Positions 47,779 through 57,477 of a stretch of DNA of 64,000 nucleotides are shown in pieces (position 1 is the first letter of the stretch; each line of letters opens with the position of its first letter). Origin of the DNA: Pseudomonas viridiflava (GTDB lineage Bacteria > Pseudomonadota > Gammaproteobacteria > Pseudomonadales > Pseudomonadaceae); the NCBI RefSeq assembly GCF_001642795.1, contig NZ_LKEH01000018.1:430056-494055 (forward strand), in the 5' to 3' direction. A model generated the notes under the pieces. The model did no database searches. It saw only the letters and a program-made list of their open reading frames with translations, and was not told where the DNA came from. A program made the position numbers and the translations under genes.

Positions 47779-48389
47779 CCCGCGAACACTTGGCGCAGCA
47801 GATCATCGAAGCCGGCCGGTTTCTGTATGGCCGTGGCTGGTCGCCTGCCACCAGCAGCAACTACTCGGTCCGGCTGTCGGCCAGCGAGGCACTGCTGACG
47901 GTGTCCGGCAAGCACAAGGGCCAGTTGGGTATCGACGATGTGCTGGCCACCGATCTGCACGGCAACAGCCTGGAACCGGGCAAGAAGCCATCTGCTGAAA
48001 CGCTGCTGCACACCCAGTTGTACAATTGCAGGCCGCAGGTCGGTGCCGTATTGCACACGCATTCGGTGAACGCGACTGTGTTGTCCAGACTGACCGATGC
48101 CGATCATCTGGTATTCGAGGACTACGAACTGCAGAAAGCCTTTCAGGGCGTGGCCACCCATGAATCGCAAGTGGTGGTGCCGATTTTCGACAATGATCAG
48201 GACATTGCCCGGCTGGCCGCGAAGGTGCAGCCCTGGCTCGATGCCCATCCAGACTGCGCCGGTTACTTGATTCGCGGCCACGGACTCTATACCTGGGGCG
48301 CGCAGATGAGCGATGCACTGCGTCAGATCGAAGCATTCGAATTTCTGTTTGAATGCGAGCTGAAGATGCGCACGGTCTTGAACCGTTGA
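47775..48389 (+). CDS. mtnB: Methylthioribulose-1-phosphate dehydratase
   Basis: 204 residues of the class II aldolase fold. AGRFLYGRGWSPATSSNYSVRLS is the MtnB start region; zinc His residues are in VLHTHSVNATVLS and IRGHGLYTWG. It acts in the methionine salvage pathway after MtnA, whose gene is not here. It is followed by mtnD and mtnC. Confidence 0.95.
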   Translation: MTREHLAQQIIEAGRFLYGRGWSPATSSNYSVRLSASEALLTVSGKHKGQLGIDDVLATDLHGNSLEPGKKPSAETLLHTQLYNCRPQVGAVLHTHSVNATVLSRLTDADHLVFEDYELQKAFQGVATHESQVVVPIFDNDQDIARLAAKVQPWLDAHPDCAGYLIRGHGLYTWGAQMSDALRQIEAFEFLFECELKMRTVLNR

Positions 48390-48475
48390 CTGCCACGCGT
48401 TAAACACGTGTGTATGCCTGACCGGCCTGTAAAAGCCGGAAGGCCTTGCCAAGCCCAAGCCGAGGATTCAATGCC

Positions 48476-49021
48476 ATGAGCAGCCTGTCCGTTTACCACG
48501 TTTCAAGTCCTGAGGTGCCCAACAAGGTACTGACCCACCTGGAAGACATCACCTCGACCCTGGCCGAGCAGGGCGTTTCGTTTGCGCGTTGGGAAGCTGC
48601 GACGCCAATCACGCCGGGCGCCTCCCAGGAAGATGTCATCCATGCCTACCGCAGCCAGATCGATGCGCTGATGACCGAGCACGGCTACGTGACCGTTGAC
48701 GTCATCAGCCTCAATAGCGATCACCCGCAAAAAGCCGAATTGCGTGCGAAGTTTCTTGAAGAGCATCGTCATGGCGAAGATGAAGTGCGCTTCTTCGTAG
48801 CCGGTCGAGGCCTGTTCACGTTGCACATCGAAGATTACGTCTACGCCGTGCTGTGCGAGAAGAACGACCTGATTTCCGTACCTGCCGGGACGAAGCACTG
48901 GTTCGACATGGGTGAAAACCCGCACTTCGTCGCCATCCGCCTGTTCAATAACCCTGAAGGTTGGGTCGCGAACTTCACCGGTGAAGACATCGCAGGCCGT
49001 TTCCCAAGGCTTGAAGACTGA
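48476..49021 (+). CDS. mtnD: Acireductone dioxygenase
   Basis: 181 residues of the cupin ARD family. The metal site [21 protein letters not shown] gives the two His and the Glu; a later His is in [11 protein letters not shown]. With iron it yields the methionine precursor ketomethylthiobutyrate. The start at 48476 ([13 protein letters not shown]) fits the family; an in-frame ATG at 48446 adds an unlikely leader. Confidence 0.96.
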   Translation: MSSLSVYHVSSPEVPNKVLTHLEDITSTLAEQGVSFARWEAATPITPGASQEDVIHAYRSQIDALMTEHGYVTVDVISLNSDHPQKAELRAKFLEEHRHGEDEVRFFVAGRGLFTLHIEDYVYAVLCEKNDLISVPAGTKHWFDMGENPHFVAIRLFNNPEGWVANFTGEDIAGRFPRLED

Positions 49022-49068
49022 CCCGTCCGCCGTTTGCTTATGTACCGCCTCAAAGGAGCCAGACCCTG

Positions 49069-49752
49069 ATGTCCATCAAAGCCATCCTCACGGATATCGA
49101 AGGCACCACCAGTGCGGTGAGTTTCGTGTTCGACGTGCTGTTCCCGTTCGCCAGGCAGCACTTGCCGGACTTCGTTCGCCAGAACGCTGACAAGCCTGCG
49201 GTTGCAGAGCAAGTGCAGGCCGTGCGTGCCGACAGTGGCGAGTCGCAGGCCGATGTCGAACGAGTCGTCGAGATTCTCTTGCAGTGGATTGCCGAGGATC
49301 GCAAGGCCACGCCACTCAAGGCACTGCAAGGCATGGTCTGGGAGCAGGGCTACAACGCCGGTCAGTTGAAAGGGCATGTGTACCCGGACGCTGTCGAGGC
49401 TCTGAAACGCTGGCACACCGAGGGTTACAGGCTGTATGTATATTCCTCGGGCTCGATTCAGGCTCAGCAATTGATCTTCGGTTGCTCCGAGGCGGGTGAT
49501 CTTTCCGGTCTGTTCAGTGGTTATTTCGACACCACGTCCGGCCCCAAGCGCGAGGCGCAGTCCTACCGCACCATCACGCAAGCCATTGGCTGCGAGGCGG
49601 GCGAGATACTGTTTCTGTCGGATATCGTCGAAGAGCTGGATGCCGCACGAGATGCAGGCATGGCGACCTGTGGTCTGGTGCGCGCCGAAGGCGCTCTGGC
49701 AGGTCATGAAAACGTATCCAGCTTCGCACTGATCGACCCGACTGCCTGGTAA
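49069..49752 (+). CDS. mtnC: Enolase-phosphatase E1
   Basis: 227 residues, HAD superfamily. Motif I is [15 protein letters not shown], motif [16 protein letters not shown] and motif [21 protein letters not shown]. It enolises and dephosphorylates the salvage intermediate to acireductone, the substrate of MtnD. It is 47 bases after mtnD and completes the B-D-C operon. Confidence 0.96.
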   Translation: MSIKAILTDIEGTTSAVSFVFDVLFPFARQHLPDFVRQNADKPAVAEQVQAVRADSGESQADVERVVEILLQWIAEDRKATPLKALQGMVWEQGYNAGQLKGHVYPDAVEALKRWHTEGYRLYVYSSGSIQAQQLIFGCSEAGDLSGLFSGYFDTTSGPKREAQSYRTITQAIGCEAGEILFLSDIVEELDAARDAGMATCGLVRAEGALAGHENVSSFALIDPTAW

Positions 49753-49961
49753 AAATCCTTTCTCGAACGCTGTTACCAGCGATTTCTGTCAGTAGCGTCC
49801 TGCTTTTGAGTGGGACGCTGCCTGTCTGTGAGTGCGTTAATCCTGTTTGTTTAAGGCGTTGTTTTCAAGCACGGTCAGTCGTGTAAGTTTCGCGTTTTCG
49901 AATCCCTCATCGAGCGAATGCCACTGGTTTACTCGAGCAGGGCAGGGAGGGAGCGGCGGCG

Positions 49962-50684
49962 ATGTGCAGTGCCATGACGGACAACGCAACAATGGGTTTA
50001 TTGATAGAGCAGATGGTCAGTACGATCACTGAAATCGATGGGCAGACAGCCATCGGGAATGCGCTTCGATGGCTGAGGCAGGAGTGCCGCTGTGAGCGGG
50101 CCATGTTCTACCAGTTCAAGGGTGTACAACTGCTGACGTTCGTGACGTCCAACGTCGATGACGTGTGGGGCGAAGCCTATCGTCGTCAGCAGATGATTTC
50201 CCATGATCCGGTGGTGCGTCATTACCGCAACAACCTCGGGTTTCTGGAATGGGACGATGCGATCAGGCATTACCTTCCGCCCGCCTGGTATGAAGAAACA
50301 CTCAGTGCCTGCAACCTCGCACCGGCGATTTCATATGGCTACACCAGCCACTGCCGGGGTGTTGACGGCGTGACGTCGATCTTCACATTGGCGGGACTGA
50401 CGCGTAATACCACCCAAAGTGACAAATACCTGATCACCAGTCTGGTACCTGTGTTGCACAGGGTCGGCCGCGGCATTCAGTTCAGCTCCAGGGGGCTTAC
50501 CCAAAAAGAGCTGGAGATTCTGCAGTGGGCCAGAGACGGAAAGACTGCATGGGAAATCTCGATGATCAAGGAGATTTCAGAAGCCACGGTGAAATTTCAC
50601 CTGAAGACCATCTATTCCAAACTGGGTGTCGCCAATCGTGCGCAGGCGGTGGGGGAGGCGTTGTGTCGCGGATTCATTACCTGA
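49962..50684 (+). CDS. LuxR-type solo regulator with acyl-homoserine-lactone-binding domain
   Basis: 240 residues. The N-domain keeps the residues that bind AHL in TraR/LuxR, with exact TraR spacing: Trp69, Tyr73, Asp82-Pro83 and Trp97 (equal to TraR Trp57, Tyr61, Asp70, Trp85). The C-terminal HTH is LTQKELEILQWARDGK ... ISEATVKFHLKTIYSKLGV. No luxI synthase lies in the window, so it is a solo at this locus. GGGAGG precedes the ATG by 11 bases. Targets unknown. Confidence 0.88.
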   Translation: MCSAMTDNATMGLLIEQMVSTITEIDGQTAIGNALRWLRQECRCERAMFYQFKGVQLLTFVTSNVDDVWGEAYRRQQMISHDPVVRHYRNNLGFLEWDDAIRHYLPPAWYEETLSACNLAPAISYGYTSHCRGVDGVTSIFTLAGLTRNTTQSDKYLITSLVPVLHRVGRGIQFSSRGLTQKELEILQWARDGKTAWEISMIKEISEATVKFHLKTIYSKLGVANRAQAVGEALCRGFIT

Positions 50685-50710
50685 CAATTAAAACCAGACA
50701 GGCAAAAAAA

Positions 50711-50738
50711 GCCGCGAGAACAAAAATGTAATCGCGGC
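50711..50738 (-). terminator. Rho-independent terminator between luxR-type gene and DUF3509 gene
   Basis: GCCGCGA / TCGCGGC stem with a 14-base loop; on the minus strand a run of seven T follows. It lies 57 bases past the DUF3509 stop and 27 past the regulator stop. Confidence 0.75.
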
Positions 50739-50794
50739 GAACAAGGGATGAGAGAGCGTACAACGGCGTCACCAGGTTCGGTGACGCGAAAACT

Positions 50795-51073
50795 TTAGCG
50801 CGTGTGATAAGTCGGCAGATCGAAGCGGTGCTGGCTTTGCAGCATCGAGATGGCCGGCAGATCGCTGGCTTGTGCGGCCAGGTCGCGACGGATTGCGCTG
50901 ATTACCCATTCCAGCTGTACCGGAGTGTGCAGTTGTGCATAAGACACGGAGCGACGGATCTGTTTGCCTTCATCGTTGCGCAGCGACAACAACACGCCGC
51001 CGTCAGGACGAGGCTGGGTGGTCACGGTGTAGTCGGAAAATACGGAAGCGAATTTTTCTTGAATAAAAGTCAT
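50795..51073 (-). CDS. DUF3509-type hypothetical protein
   Basis: 92 residues from the ATG at 51073 (GGAG nine bases upstream). The sequence (TFIQEKFASVFSDYTVTTQPRPDGGVLLSLRN in parts) looks like the Pseudomonas-specific DUF3509 family. Soluble, no signal. Function unknown. Confidence 0.75.
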   Translation of the reverse strand: MTFIQEKFASVFSDYTVTTQPRPDGGVLLSLRNDEGKQIRRSVSYAQLHTPVQLEWVISAIRRDLAAQASDLPAISMLQSQHRFDLPTYHTR

Positions 51074-51406
51074 GTCTAGCGGCTCCATTGCTCATGGGAT
51101 AACAAGCTTGGAAGTACTAGTGCAGTGTCTGTGCCACATTTGCCATGAATTTTTTTCCTTTAAAATCAACGAGTTAAAATAACGTCATTTTAAGAGGTTC
51201 GTGCATTTTGCATGAAAGCCTATCGGGCATCCTGCATTTTGCCGTTTGCGGGGAACCAAATGGCTGGAAAGCGGACCAAGTCGGTATTTTTTCAATCGAG
51301 GGCATGGCTTGACCCTGATCGAACAGCTGGCAAGACTTACGGTCAGTGTGTTTACCGCTGCCGGGTACATCGGATTCCCGGATGACCGTGCGCCAAGGAG
51401 TTAGTG
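51074..51406. other. Divergent spacer between DUF3509 and ankyrin genes
   Basis: 333 bases, AT-rich near 51146-51200. It probably holds the promoters of both divergent genes, but no element can be assigned with confidence and no open frame is supported. Confidence 0.4.
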
Positions 51407-51946
51407 ATGACCGATTCAAATACCAGTCAACCGAAGACTATGACTGACGAAGAGACTGCCGAGTTCGCTGAACAGGTATTCAATGTTGCGCGTCAGGGTG
51501 ATGCGGTGATGCTGGAACGTCTGCTGAAAAAAGGCCTTCCTGCAGACCTGCGCAACCACAAGGGTGACACGCTGCTGATGCTCGCCAGCTATCACGGCCA
51601 CCTTGATGCGGTTCGTGTACTGCTCGAGCACAAGGCCAACCCGGAAATTCGCAACGACAATGGGCAGAGCCCGATCGCAGGCGCGGCCTTCAAGGGCGAC
51701 CTTGCGGTGGTGAAACTGCTGGTGGAAAACGGCGCCGAAGTGGAAGGCGCGTCTGCCGATGGTCGCACTGCGCTGATGATGGCGGCGATGTTCAACCGGA
51801 TGGAAATCGTCGACTACCTGATCAGCAAGGGCGCTGATCCGCATGTCCGTGATGCCAAAGGTGTGAACGCGCTCGCAGCCGCCCAGACAATGGGCGCCAC
51901 CGGGACCGCAGAGCAACTGATCAATCTGGGTGTTCAGCCGGTCTGA
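51407..51946 (+). CDS. Ankyrin-repeat protein
   Basis: 179 residues with four or five ankyrin repeats: GDTLLMLASYHGHLDAVRVLLEHKANPEIRND (in parts), GQSPIAGAAFKGDLAVVKLLVENGAEVEG, GRTALMMAAMFNRMEIVDYLISKGADPHVRD. No signal peptide, so cytoplasmic. AAGGAGTTAGTG supports the ATG at 51407. AnkB-like proteins in Pseudomonas adjoin katB, but no catalase is here. Confidence 0.9.
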   Translation: MTDSNTSQPKTMTDEETAEFAEQVFNVARQGDAVMLERLLKKGLPADLRNHKGDTLLMLASYHGHLDAVRVLLEHKANPEIRNDNGQSPIAGAAFKGDLAVVKLLVENGAEVEGASADGRTALMMAAMFNRMEIVDYLISKGADPHVRDAKGVNALAAAQTMGATGTAEQLINLGVQPV

Positions 51947-51980
51947 TTCGGCCCTGTGGCTGTGATCAGCCTGAAGGCAT

Positions 51981-52018
51981 AGAGGTGCGAAGGATTTCCC
52001 GTTATCCTTCGCACCTCT
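51981..52018 (+). terminator. Strong Rho-independent terminator of the ankyrin gene
   Basis: A 15-bp perfect stem (AGAGGTGCGAAGGAT and complement) with an eight-base loop, then a run of T. Confidence 0.92.
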
Positions 52019-52047
52019 TTTTTTTGCCCGCTATCAGGATGTTTCTC

Positions 52048-52566
52048 ATGAAAGACGCTCTCGCCGAATTAATCAGCAAAATCAGTTCGGGGTGCATGGG
52101 CGACGACGAGATCCTGCGCGTGGCTGACGAAGCCGCCCAGGCCTATGCCGACCCGAAGGCTTTTCTGAGCGCCAATCCTGATATCAATTACGACGACACT
52201 TTTCCCATCCCGTTGGGGGAGTGGGTCGTGGTCGGCAGTCTGCCGGAGACTGTCCTGTTTCAGGCCGACACCTATGCGGACCTGTTCGAGCAGATCGTCC
52301 AGTCGTTTGGCAAGGATGTGACGTTCAACATCAAGTCGAAACAACTGACCAAGGTCGAGCCGCTGGTGGCGCTCAATCGCATCCAGATCCAGCTGAGCAG
52401 CATGAACAAGGAAATGGGCGGCTACACCCTGATGGATTTCAGCCAGCCGCTGGACGATGAGCTGCAGGCGGTGCTGGTCTACGGCAACGATGAAGCACGT
52501 GTACTGGAGCTGGCAGCAGCGGCGGGCATTCATGCCGCGCCTTCGTTGCAGGCATTGCGCGGCTAA
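52048..52566 (+). CDS. Hypothetical protein
   Basis: 172 residues from the ATG at 52048 (AGGA eight bases upstream; another in-frame ATG at 52039). Soluble, acidic, no signal or membrane segment; a Trp/Val-rich core (PLGEWVVVGSLPETVLFQADTYA). I do not recognise the family. It converges with the ZIP transporter gene; the two stops abut. Confidence 0.75.
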   Translation: MKDALAELISKISSGCMGDDEILRVADEAAQAYADPKAFLSANPDINYDDTFPIPLGEWVVVGSLPETVLFQADTYADLFEQIVQSFGKDVTFNIKSKQLTKVEPLVALNRIQIQLSSMNKEMGGYTLMDFSQPLDDELQAVLVYGNDEARVLELAAAAGIHAAPSLQALRG

Positions 52567-53493
52567 TCAGCCGAGCGCGGTATCCAGAAACATCATCACT
52601 GCAAATCCGCCCATCAAGCCCAGCGTCGCCGACGTCTGGTGACCGTTGCGGTGGGTTTCCGGGATGACCTCATGTGACACCACGAAAATCATCGCACCCG
52701 CCGCCAGACCCATGCTCAGCGGGTAGGCAATAGCGAAGCCGCTGGAAATGCCCAGTCCGATCAATGCGCCCAGGGGCTCCATCAGGCCGGAGCCAATGGC
52801 GACCATCATGGCCTTGAAGGATGAAAGCCCCGTCGCCCTCAACGCCAGCGCTATCGCCAGTCCTTCCGGAATGTCCTGAATGGCGATGGCCGTGGTCAGT
52901 GGCAGGCCGACGTTCATGTTACCGCCTGCGAAGCTCACCCCGATGGCCATGCCTTCCGGCAGGTTATGCAGGGTGATCGCCAGCACGAACAGCCAGACCC
53001 GATTGATACGTTCCGAATGCGGTCCCTGACGGCCTACGCTCTCGTGCTCGTGCGGGGTGAACCTGTCTAGGCCGAGCATCAGCAGTACGCCCAGCGCCAG
53101 ACCTGAGACAACGGTCGCTGCCGCGAATGGGCCGGTGCCGGTGATTTCCCGAGCGGCTTCCAGCCCCGGCAGAATCAGCGAGAAGGAACTGGCCGCCAGC
53201 ATCATGCCTGCTGCGAAACCCAGCATGATGTCCTGAGTACGCTGCGCCACATTGCGGAACGCAACCGCCATGATCGCGCCGAGGGCCGTCGCGGCGAAAC
53301 CAGCCGTGCCGCCCAGCAGGGCGTAATTGAAGTTGGTCTGGCTGGTGCCGAAAAAGGCGTTATAGAGGCTTATGGCGCCGAGAATCACGACAATCACAGA
53401 AGCGAATATAAAGCCCAGGCTCACCAGCGGGCTGCTTTGAAGCTGGGCGAGCCAGGTCGCCCGCAGGGTTCTTGGGTGCGCGGAAGGTTGCAT
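52567..53493 (-). CDS. ZIP family metal transporter (GufA/ZupT-like)
   Basis: 308 residues with about eight helices. The metal-binding helices carry LAITLHNLPEGMAIG and IAIQDIPEGLAIALAL, with VVSHEVIPETHRNGH near the end; the HEHE cluster (FTPHEHESV) lies in a loop. ZIP proteins import zinc and other divalent cations into the cytoplasm. No Zur site could be assigned upstream. Confidence 0.93.
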   Translation of the reverse strand: MQPSAHPRTLRATWLAQLQSSPLVSLGFIFASVIVVILGAISLYNAFFGTSQTNFNYALLGGTAGFAATALGAIMAVAFRNVAQRTQDIMLGFAAGMMLAASSFSLILPGLEAAREITGTGPFAAATVVSGLALGVLLMLGLDRFTPHEHESVGRQGPHSERINRVWLFVLAITLHNLPEGMAIGVSFAGGNMNVGLPLTTAIAIQDIPEGLAIALALRATGLSSFKAMMVAIGSGLMEPLGALIGLGISSGFAIAYPLSMGLAAGAMIFVVSHEVIPETHRNGHQTSATLGLMGGFAVMMFLDTALG

Positions 53494-53657
53494 GCAGAGT
53501 GTTACCTTTTGCTGATAGGCCGATCGCCAGAGTCATGAGCTGAACAGGATCAAACAGGTTGCTGAATTCGGAGCCTGAAAATATGCCGTTGGTTCAATGG
53601 AACCCCCGAAGGGCACGATCATCCTAGAAGTGTCAGTATTCAATCAGGGGCAACACC

Positions 53658-53849
53658 ATGGGTTCCACATTCAACGGTCTGGTCGGCTTGATCATCCTCG
53701 CGCTCGATATCTGGGCCATCATCAACGTGTTGAAGAGCGGCTCGGAAACCGGGGCGAAGATTCTCTGGATCCTGCTGATTGTGCTGCTGCCTGTATTGGG
53801 GCTGATCATCTGGGCCATCGCGGGTCCGCGTGGCAACGTGCGTATCTGA
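53658..53849 (+). CDS. PLDc_N-type small membrane protein
   Basis: 63 residues with two helices (GLVGLIILALDIWAIINVL and ILWILLIVLLPVLGLIIWAI) and the GPRG end, the pattern of the phospholipase D N-terminal (PLDc_N) domain occurring alone. Membrane role unknown. Confidence 0.85.
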   Translation: MGSTFNGLVGLIILALDIWAIINVLKSGSETGAKILWILLIVLLPVLGLIIWAIAGPRGNVRI

Positions 53850-53871
53850 CGTTACTCAGGTCGGATAAAAG

Positions 53872-53899
53872 ACGCTTGATTACGTGAGTAATCAGGCGT
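53872..53899 (+). terminator. Rho-independent terminator
   Basis: ACGCTTGATTAC pairs with GTAATCAGGCGT (one wobble) around a four-base loop, then TTTTT. It ends the 63-residue gene. Confidence 0.85.
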
Positions 53900-54047
53900 T
53901 TTTTGCTTTTAGGGACGGGCAGGACGGTACGTGTGTGGCGGGCTGTGAGCACAGAGGTTCGACCTGTCATGTTCGGCGACGTAGAATGCGCGCCTTTGTT
54001 GCGGGCGGTCGGCCGTCCTGTCATCTGTCTTTTTCGGGAGCTTACCC

Positions 54048-54908
54048 ATGAGTGATTATCAGGAAACGTTGTACGAAGGCTACGGCCAGCGCTTTCGTAT
54101 CGAAAAAATGCTGCACGAAGTGCGCACCGATCACCAGCACCTGGTGATTTTCCAGAACCCGCGCATGGGCCGTGTCATGGCGCTCGACGGCGTGATTCAG
54201 ACCACCGAGGCCGACGAGTTCATCTACCACGAAATGCTCACCCACGTGCCGATCCTCGCTCACGGCGCAGCCAAGCGTGTGCTGATCATTGGCGGCGGCG
54301 ACGGCGGCATGCTGCGTGAAGTGGCCAAGCACTCGACGGTCGAGCACATCACCATGGTCGAGATCGACGGCACAGTCGTCGAGATGTGCAAGGAGTTCCT
54401 GCCGACTCACTCCAACGGCGCTTTCGAGGATTCGCGTCTGAATCTGGTGATCGACGACGGCATGCGTTTCGTGGCTACCACCGAAGAGAAGTTCGATGTG
54501 ATCATCTCCGACTCCACTGACCCGATCGGTCCGGGAGAGGTGCTGTTTTCGGAAAACTTCTATCAGGCCTGCCATCGCTGCCTGAACGAGGGTGGCATTC
54601 TGGTCACTCAAAACGGCACACCTTTCATGCAGCTCAGTGGCGTACAGACCACGGCCGGACGCATGAACGGCCTGTTCGCCGACTGGCATTTCTATCAGGC
54701 CGCCATTCCGACCTACATCGGCGGCGCCATGACCTTTGCCTGGGGCGCGACCGACAAGGCGTACCGCAAGCTGCCGCTGGAAACCCTGCGCCAGCGCTTC
54801 GCTGGCAGCGGTATTGTTACGCGTTATTACAACCCTGAAGTGCACATCGGCGCGTTCGCGCTGCCGCAGTACGTGCTCAGCGCCATCAAGAAGCCAAGCA
54901 ACGACTGA
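54048..54908 (+). CDS. speE: Spermidine synthase
   Basis: 286 residues. The decarboxy-SAM binding motif is [17 protein letters not shown], preceded by [12 protein letters not shown] and followed by [19 protein letters not shown] and TQNGTPFMQ. It makes spermidine and releases methylthioadenosine, which feeds the salvage pathway whose mtnBDC genes lie about 4 kb upstream. CGGGAGCTTACCC precedes the ATG. Confidence 0.97.
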   Translation: MSDYQETLYEGYGQRFRIEKMLHEVRTDHQHLVIFQNPRMGRVMALDGVIQTTEADEFIYHEMLTHVPILAHGAAKRVLIIGGGDGGMLREVAKHSTVEHITMVEIDGTVVEMCKEFLPTHSNGAFEDSRLNLVIDDGMRFVATTEEKFDVIISDSTDPIGPGEVLFSENFYQACHRCLNEGGILVTQNGTPFMQLSGVQTTAGRMNGLFADWHFYQAAIPTYIGGAMTFAWGATDKAYRKLPLETLRQRFAGSGIVTRYYNPEVHIGAFALPQYVLSAIKKPSND

Positions 54909-54919
54909 GTCCGGTGTCC

Positions 54920-54949
54920 GACGTTTCGGGCCTGAACGCCTGAAACGTC
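54920..54949. terminator. 12-bp hairpin downstream of speE
   Basis: GACGTTTCGGGC pairs with GCCTGAAACGTC (one G-T) around a six-base loop, 12 bases past speE. No T tract. Confidence 0.5.
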
Positions 54950-55175
54950 CTGCCGTATGGCGGGGCGCGACAAAATTTTCACACCCCCCGGCCCAGAATT
55001 GCGCGCGACGCTGAACCCGCAGATAGTCTCTGTCGCTGAACGAGACGCGCTGAACGAGCGCCAAATACCTGTCGATCAAGTACTATCTGCCCCCCTTGCA
55101 GCCTGCCGCCCACTCGTTGGAGCGCTGGTGTCGCACGCCTGAACCCAACCCTGAATCCACCGGATCCTGACAACC

Positions 55176-57269
55176 ATGGCCAAAACGGACGCCCAGATTC
55201 ATCGGCAAGCCTTGTCCCGCCTGCAAAACCCGACCGTCAAATCGCATCTGGCTTATACATTGCTCAGCGGCCTGGCCCTGATGGTGATGTACACGCTGCT
55301 GCGTATCGGTCTGCTGGTCTACAACCGCGAGATGATTGGCGATACGCCTGCATCGACCTTCATCGAGGCGCTGTTCAACGGCATGCGTTTCGACCTGCGT
55401 CTGACGGTGTATCTGCTGATCCCGCTGATGCTGTCGCTGTTCAGCGCTCGGGCCATGGCGGCACGTGGCTTCTTCCGGTTCTGGCTGACCTTGGTCGGCA
55501 GCATCACGCTGTTCTTTGGCCTGATGGAAATGGACTTCTACCGTGAATTCCATCAACGCCTGAACGGCCTGGTGTTCCAGTACGTCAAGGAAGACCCGAA
55601 GACCGTTCTGAGCATGCTCTGGTACGGCTTTCCGGTGGTGCGTTATCTGCTGGCGTGGGCCGTGGTCACCTGGCTGTTGAGCCTGGTGTTCAAGGGCATC
55701 GACCGTGTGACGCGGCCGCGCAATGCACTGTCGGGCGGTGTCGCTGGCACGCGCTCCATCGCGCCGTGGTACATGCGCATAGGCGTGTTCTTCCTGGTCC
55801 TGATCGTTGCCGTGATCTGCGCCCGTGGCACCCTGCGCCAGGGCCCGCCGCTGCGTTGGGGTGATGCGTACACCACCGAATCGAACTTCGCCAACCAGTT
55901 GGGCCTCAACGGCACGCTGACGCTGATAACGGCTGCCAAAAGCCGCATGTCCGAAGATCGCGACAACATCTGGAAAGCAACGCTGCCACAGGCCGACGCA
56001 CAACAGACCGTACGCGATATGTTGCTGACCTCCCACGACAAGCTGGTCGAGCCGGACATTGCTGCAGTACGCCGTGACTTCACGCCGCCTGCGGAAAACA
56101 CCCTGCCGATCCGAAACGTGGTCGTGATCCTGATGGAGAGCTTCGCCGGTCACTCGGTCGGTGCGCTGGGCAGCGATGCCAACATCACGCCTAACTTCGA
56201 CAAGCTGTCCAAGGAAGGCCTGTTGTTCGATCATTTCTTCTCCAACGGTACCCACACCCACCAGGGTATGTTCGCCACCATGGCCTGCTTCCCGAACCTG
56301 CCAGGTTTCGAATACCTGATGCAGACGCCGGAAGGCAGCCACAAGCTGTCGGGCCTTCCGCAGCTGTTGAGCGCGGGTCGCAACTACGATGACGTCTACG
56401 TTTACAACGGCAACTTTGCCTGGGACAACCAGTCGGGCTTCTTCAGCAATCAGGGCATGACCAACTTTGTTGGCCGTGACGACTTCGTCAACCCGGTGTT
56501 CTCCGATCCGACCTGGGGCGTTTCCGACCAGGACATGTTCGACCGTGGCGCTCAGGAACTGAAGGCGCGTCAGGACGGCAAGCCGTTCTATGCCCTGCTG
56601 CAAACCCTGTCCAACCACACCCCATACGCATTGCCGGAAAACCTGCCGGTCGAGCGTGTGACCGGTCACGGTTCGCTGGACGAGCATTTGACCGCCATGC
56701 GTTATTCCGACTGGGCGCTGGGCCAGTTCTTCGAGAAGGCCAAGAAAGAGCCTTACTTCAAGAACACCCTGTTCGTCGTACTGGGTGACCACGGTTTCGG
56801 CAACAACCGTCAGCTGACAGAAATGGACCTTGGTCGCTTCAATGTGCCGATGTTGTTGATCGGTCCGGGCGTGCAGGAAAAGTTCGGCCAACGCAGCAGC
56901 ATCGTCGGCACCCAGGTGGACGTCGTACCGACCATCATGGGCCGTCTGGGTGGTCAGACCCGTAACCAGTGCTGGGGACGCGATCTGCTCAACCTGCCGG
57001 AAGGCGACAAGGGGTTTGGCGTGATCAAGCCGTCGGGCAGTGAGCAGGTGGTGGCAATCATCAGCGGCAACCGCATTCTGATCGAACCGACCGAAATGCC
57101 GGCCAAACTGCTGACGTACACCCTGGGTGCCACGCCGCACGCGGAAGAAGTACCCGATGCGCCGGACACCGAGGAGCTCAAGCGCAAGCTGGAGAGCTTC
57201 CTGCAAACCGCGACCAAGAGCCTGCTGGACAATACTGCAGGCGTGGAAGCCAGCAAGAACAGAAACTGA
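55176..57269 (+). CDS. LTA synthase family membrane sulfatase
   Basis: 697 residues. Five membrane helices lie in the first 220 residues, then a periplasmic sulfatase-fold domain. The Ser/Thr nucleophile region is ILMESFAGHSVGALGSD with a later NGTHTHQGMFATM, and metal residues lie in VLGDHGFGNN. In Gram-negatives these enzymes transfer phosphoglycerol-type groups to glycans or lipids. It follows speE as in other pseudomonads. The gene begins 268 bases after speE; no ORF is seen in the gap. Confidence 0.9.
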   Translation: MAKTDAQIHRQALSRLQNPTVKSHLAYTLLSGLALMVMYTLLRIGLLVYNREMIGDTPASTFIEALFNGMRFDLRLTVYLLIPLMLSLFSARAMAARGFFRFWLTLVGSITLFFGLMEMDFYREFHQRLNGLVFQYVKEDPKTVLSMLWYGFPVVRYLLAWAVVTWLLSLVFKGIDRVTRPRNALSGGVAGTRSIAPWYMRIGVFFLVLIVAVICARGTLRQGPPLRWGDAYTTESNFANQLGLNGTLTLITAAKSRMSEDRDNIWKATLPQADAQQTVRDMLLTSHDKLVEPDIAAVRRDFTPPAENTLPIRNVVVILMESFAGHSVGALGSDANITPNFDKLSKEGLLFDHFFSNGTHTHQGMFATMACFPNLPGFEYLMQTPEGSHKLSGLPQLLSAGRNYDDVYVYNGNFAWDNQSGFFSNQGMTNFVGRDDFVNPVFSDPTWGVSDQDMFDRGAQELKARQDGKPFYALLQTLSNHTPYALPENLPVERVTGHGSLDEHLTAMRYSDWALGQFFEKAKKEPYFKNTLFVVLGDHGFGNNRQLTEMDLGRFNVPMLLIGPGVQEKFGQRSSIVGTQVDVVPTIMGRLGGQTRNQCWGRDLLNLPEGDKGFGVIKPSGSEQVVAIISGNRILIEPTEMPAKLLTYTLGATPHAEEVPDAPDTEELKRKLESFLQTATKSLLDNTAGVEASKNRN

Positions 57270-57277
57270 CCGCTGTC

Positions 57278-57305
57278 GTCCTGCCCGGTATCAATCGGGC
57301 AGGAC
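57278..57305. terminator. 10-bp hairpin just past the LTA-synthase-like gene
   Basis: GTCCTGCCCG and its exact complement around an eight-base loop, nine bases past the stop. No T tract; a second, stronger terminator follows. Confidence 0.5.
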
Positions 57306-57329
57306 ACGCAGTTGACCGTTTCAGCAATG

Positions 57330-57365
57330 AAAAAGGCCCTCGGCATCCAATGCGAGGGCCTTTTT
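57330..57365. terminator. Strong Rho-independent terminator
   Basis: AAAAAGGCCCTCG pairs with CGAGGGCCTTTTT around a ten-base loop; T runs on both strands. Confidence 0.9.
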
Positions 57366-57477
57366 GTTATCCGTTTGAGTCCGTTTGCTGTGCGCAATCC
57401 ATTGGAACGAATGGAGGCGGTGAAAGGTCCAGAGTAGGTAAGTCAGAGTGCCTGGCTTGCTTATTCTGGAGGCATTG

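Noticed and set aside
55083..57206. 707-codon minus-strand frame opposite the LTA-synthase-like gene
   Set aside because: His/Gln/Val-rich composition typical of a reversed reading; the plus strand has helices and sulfatase motifs.
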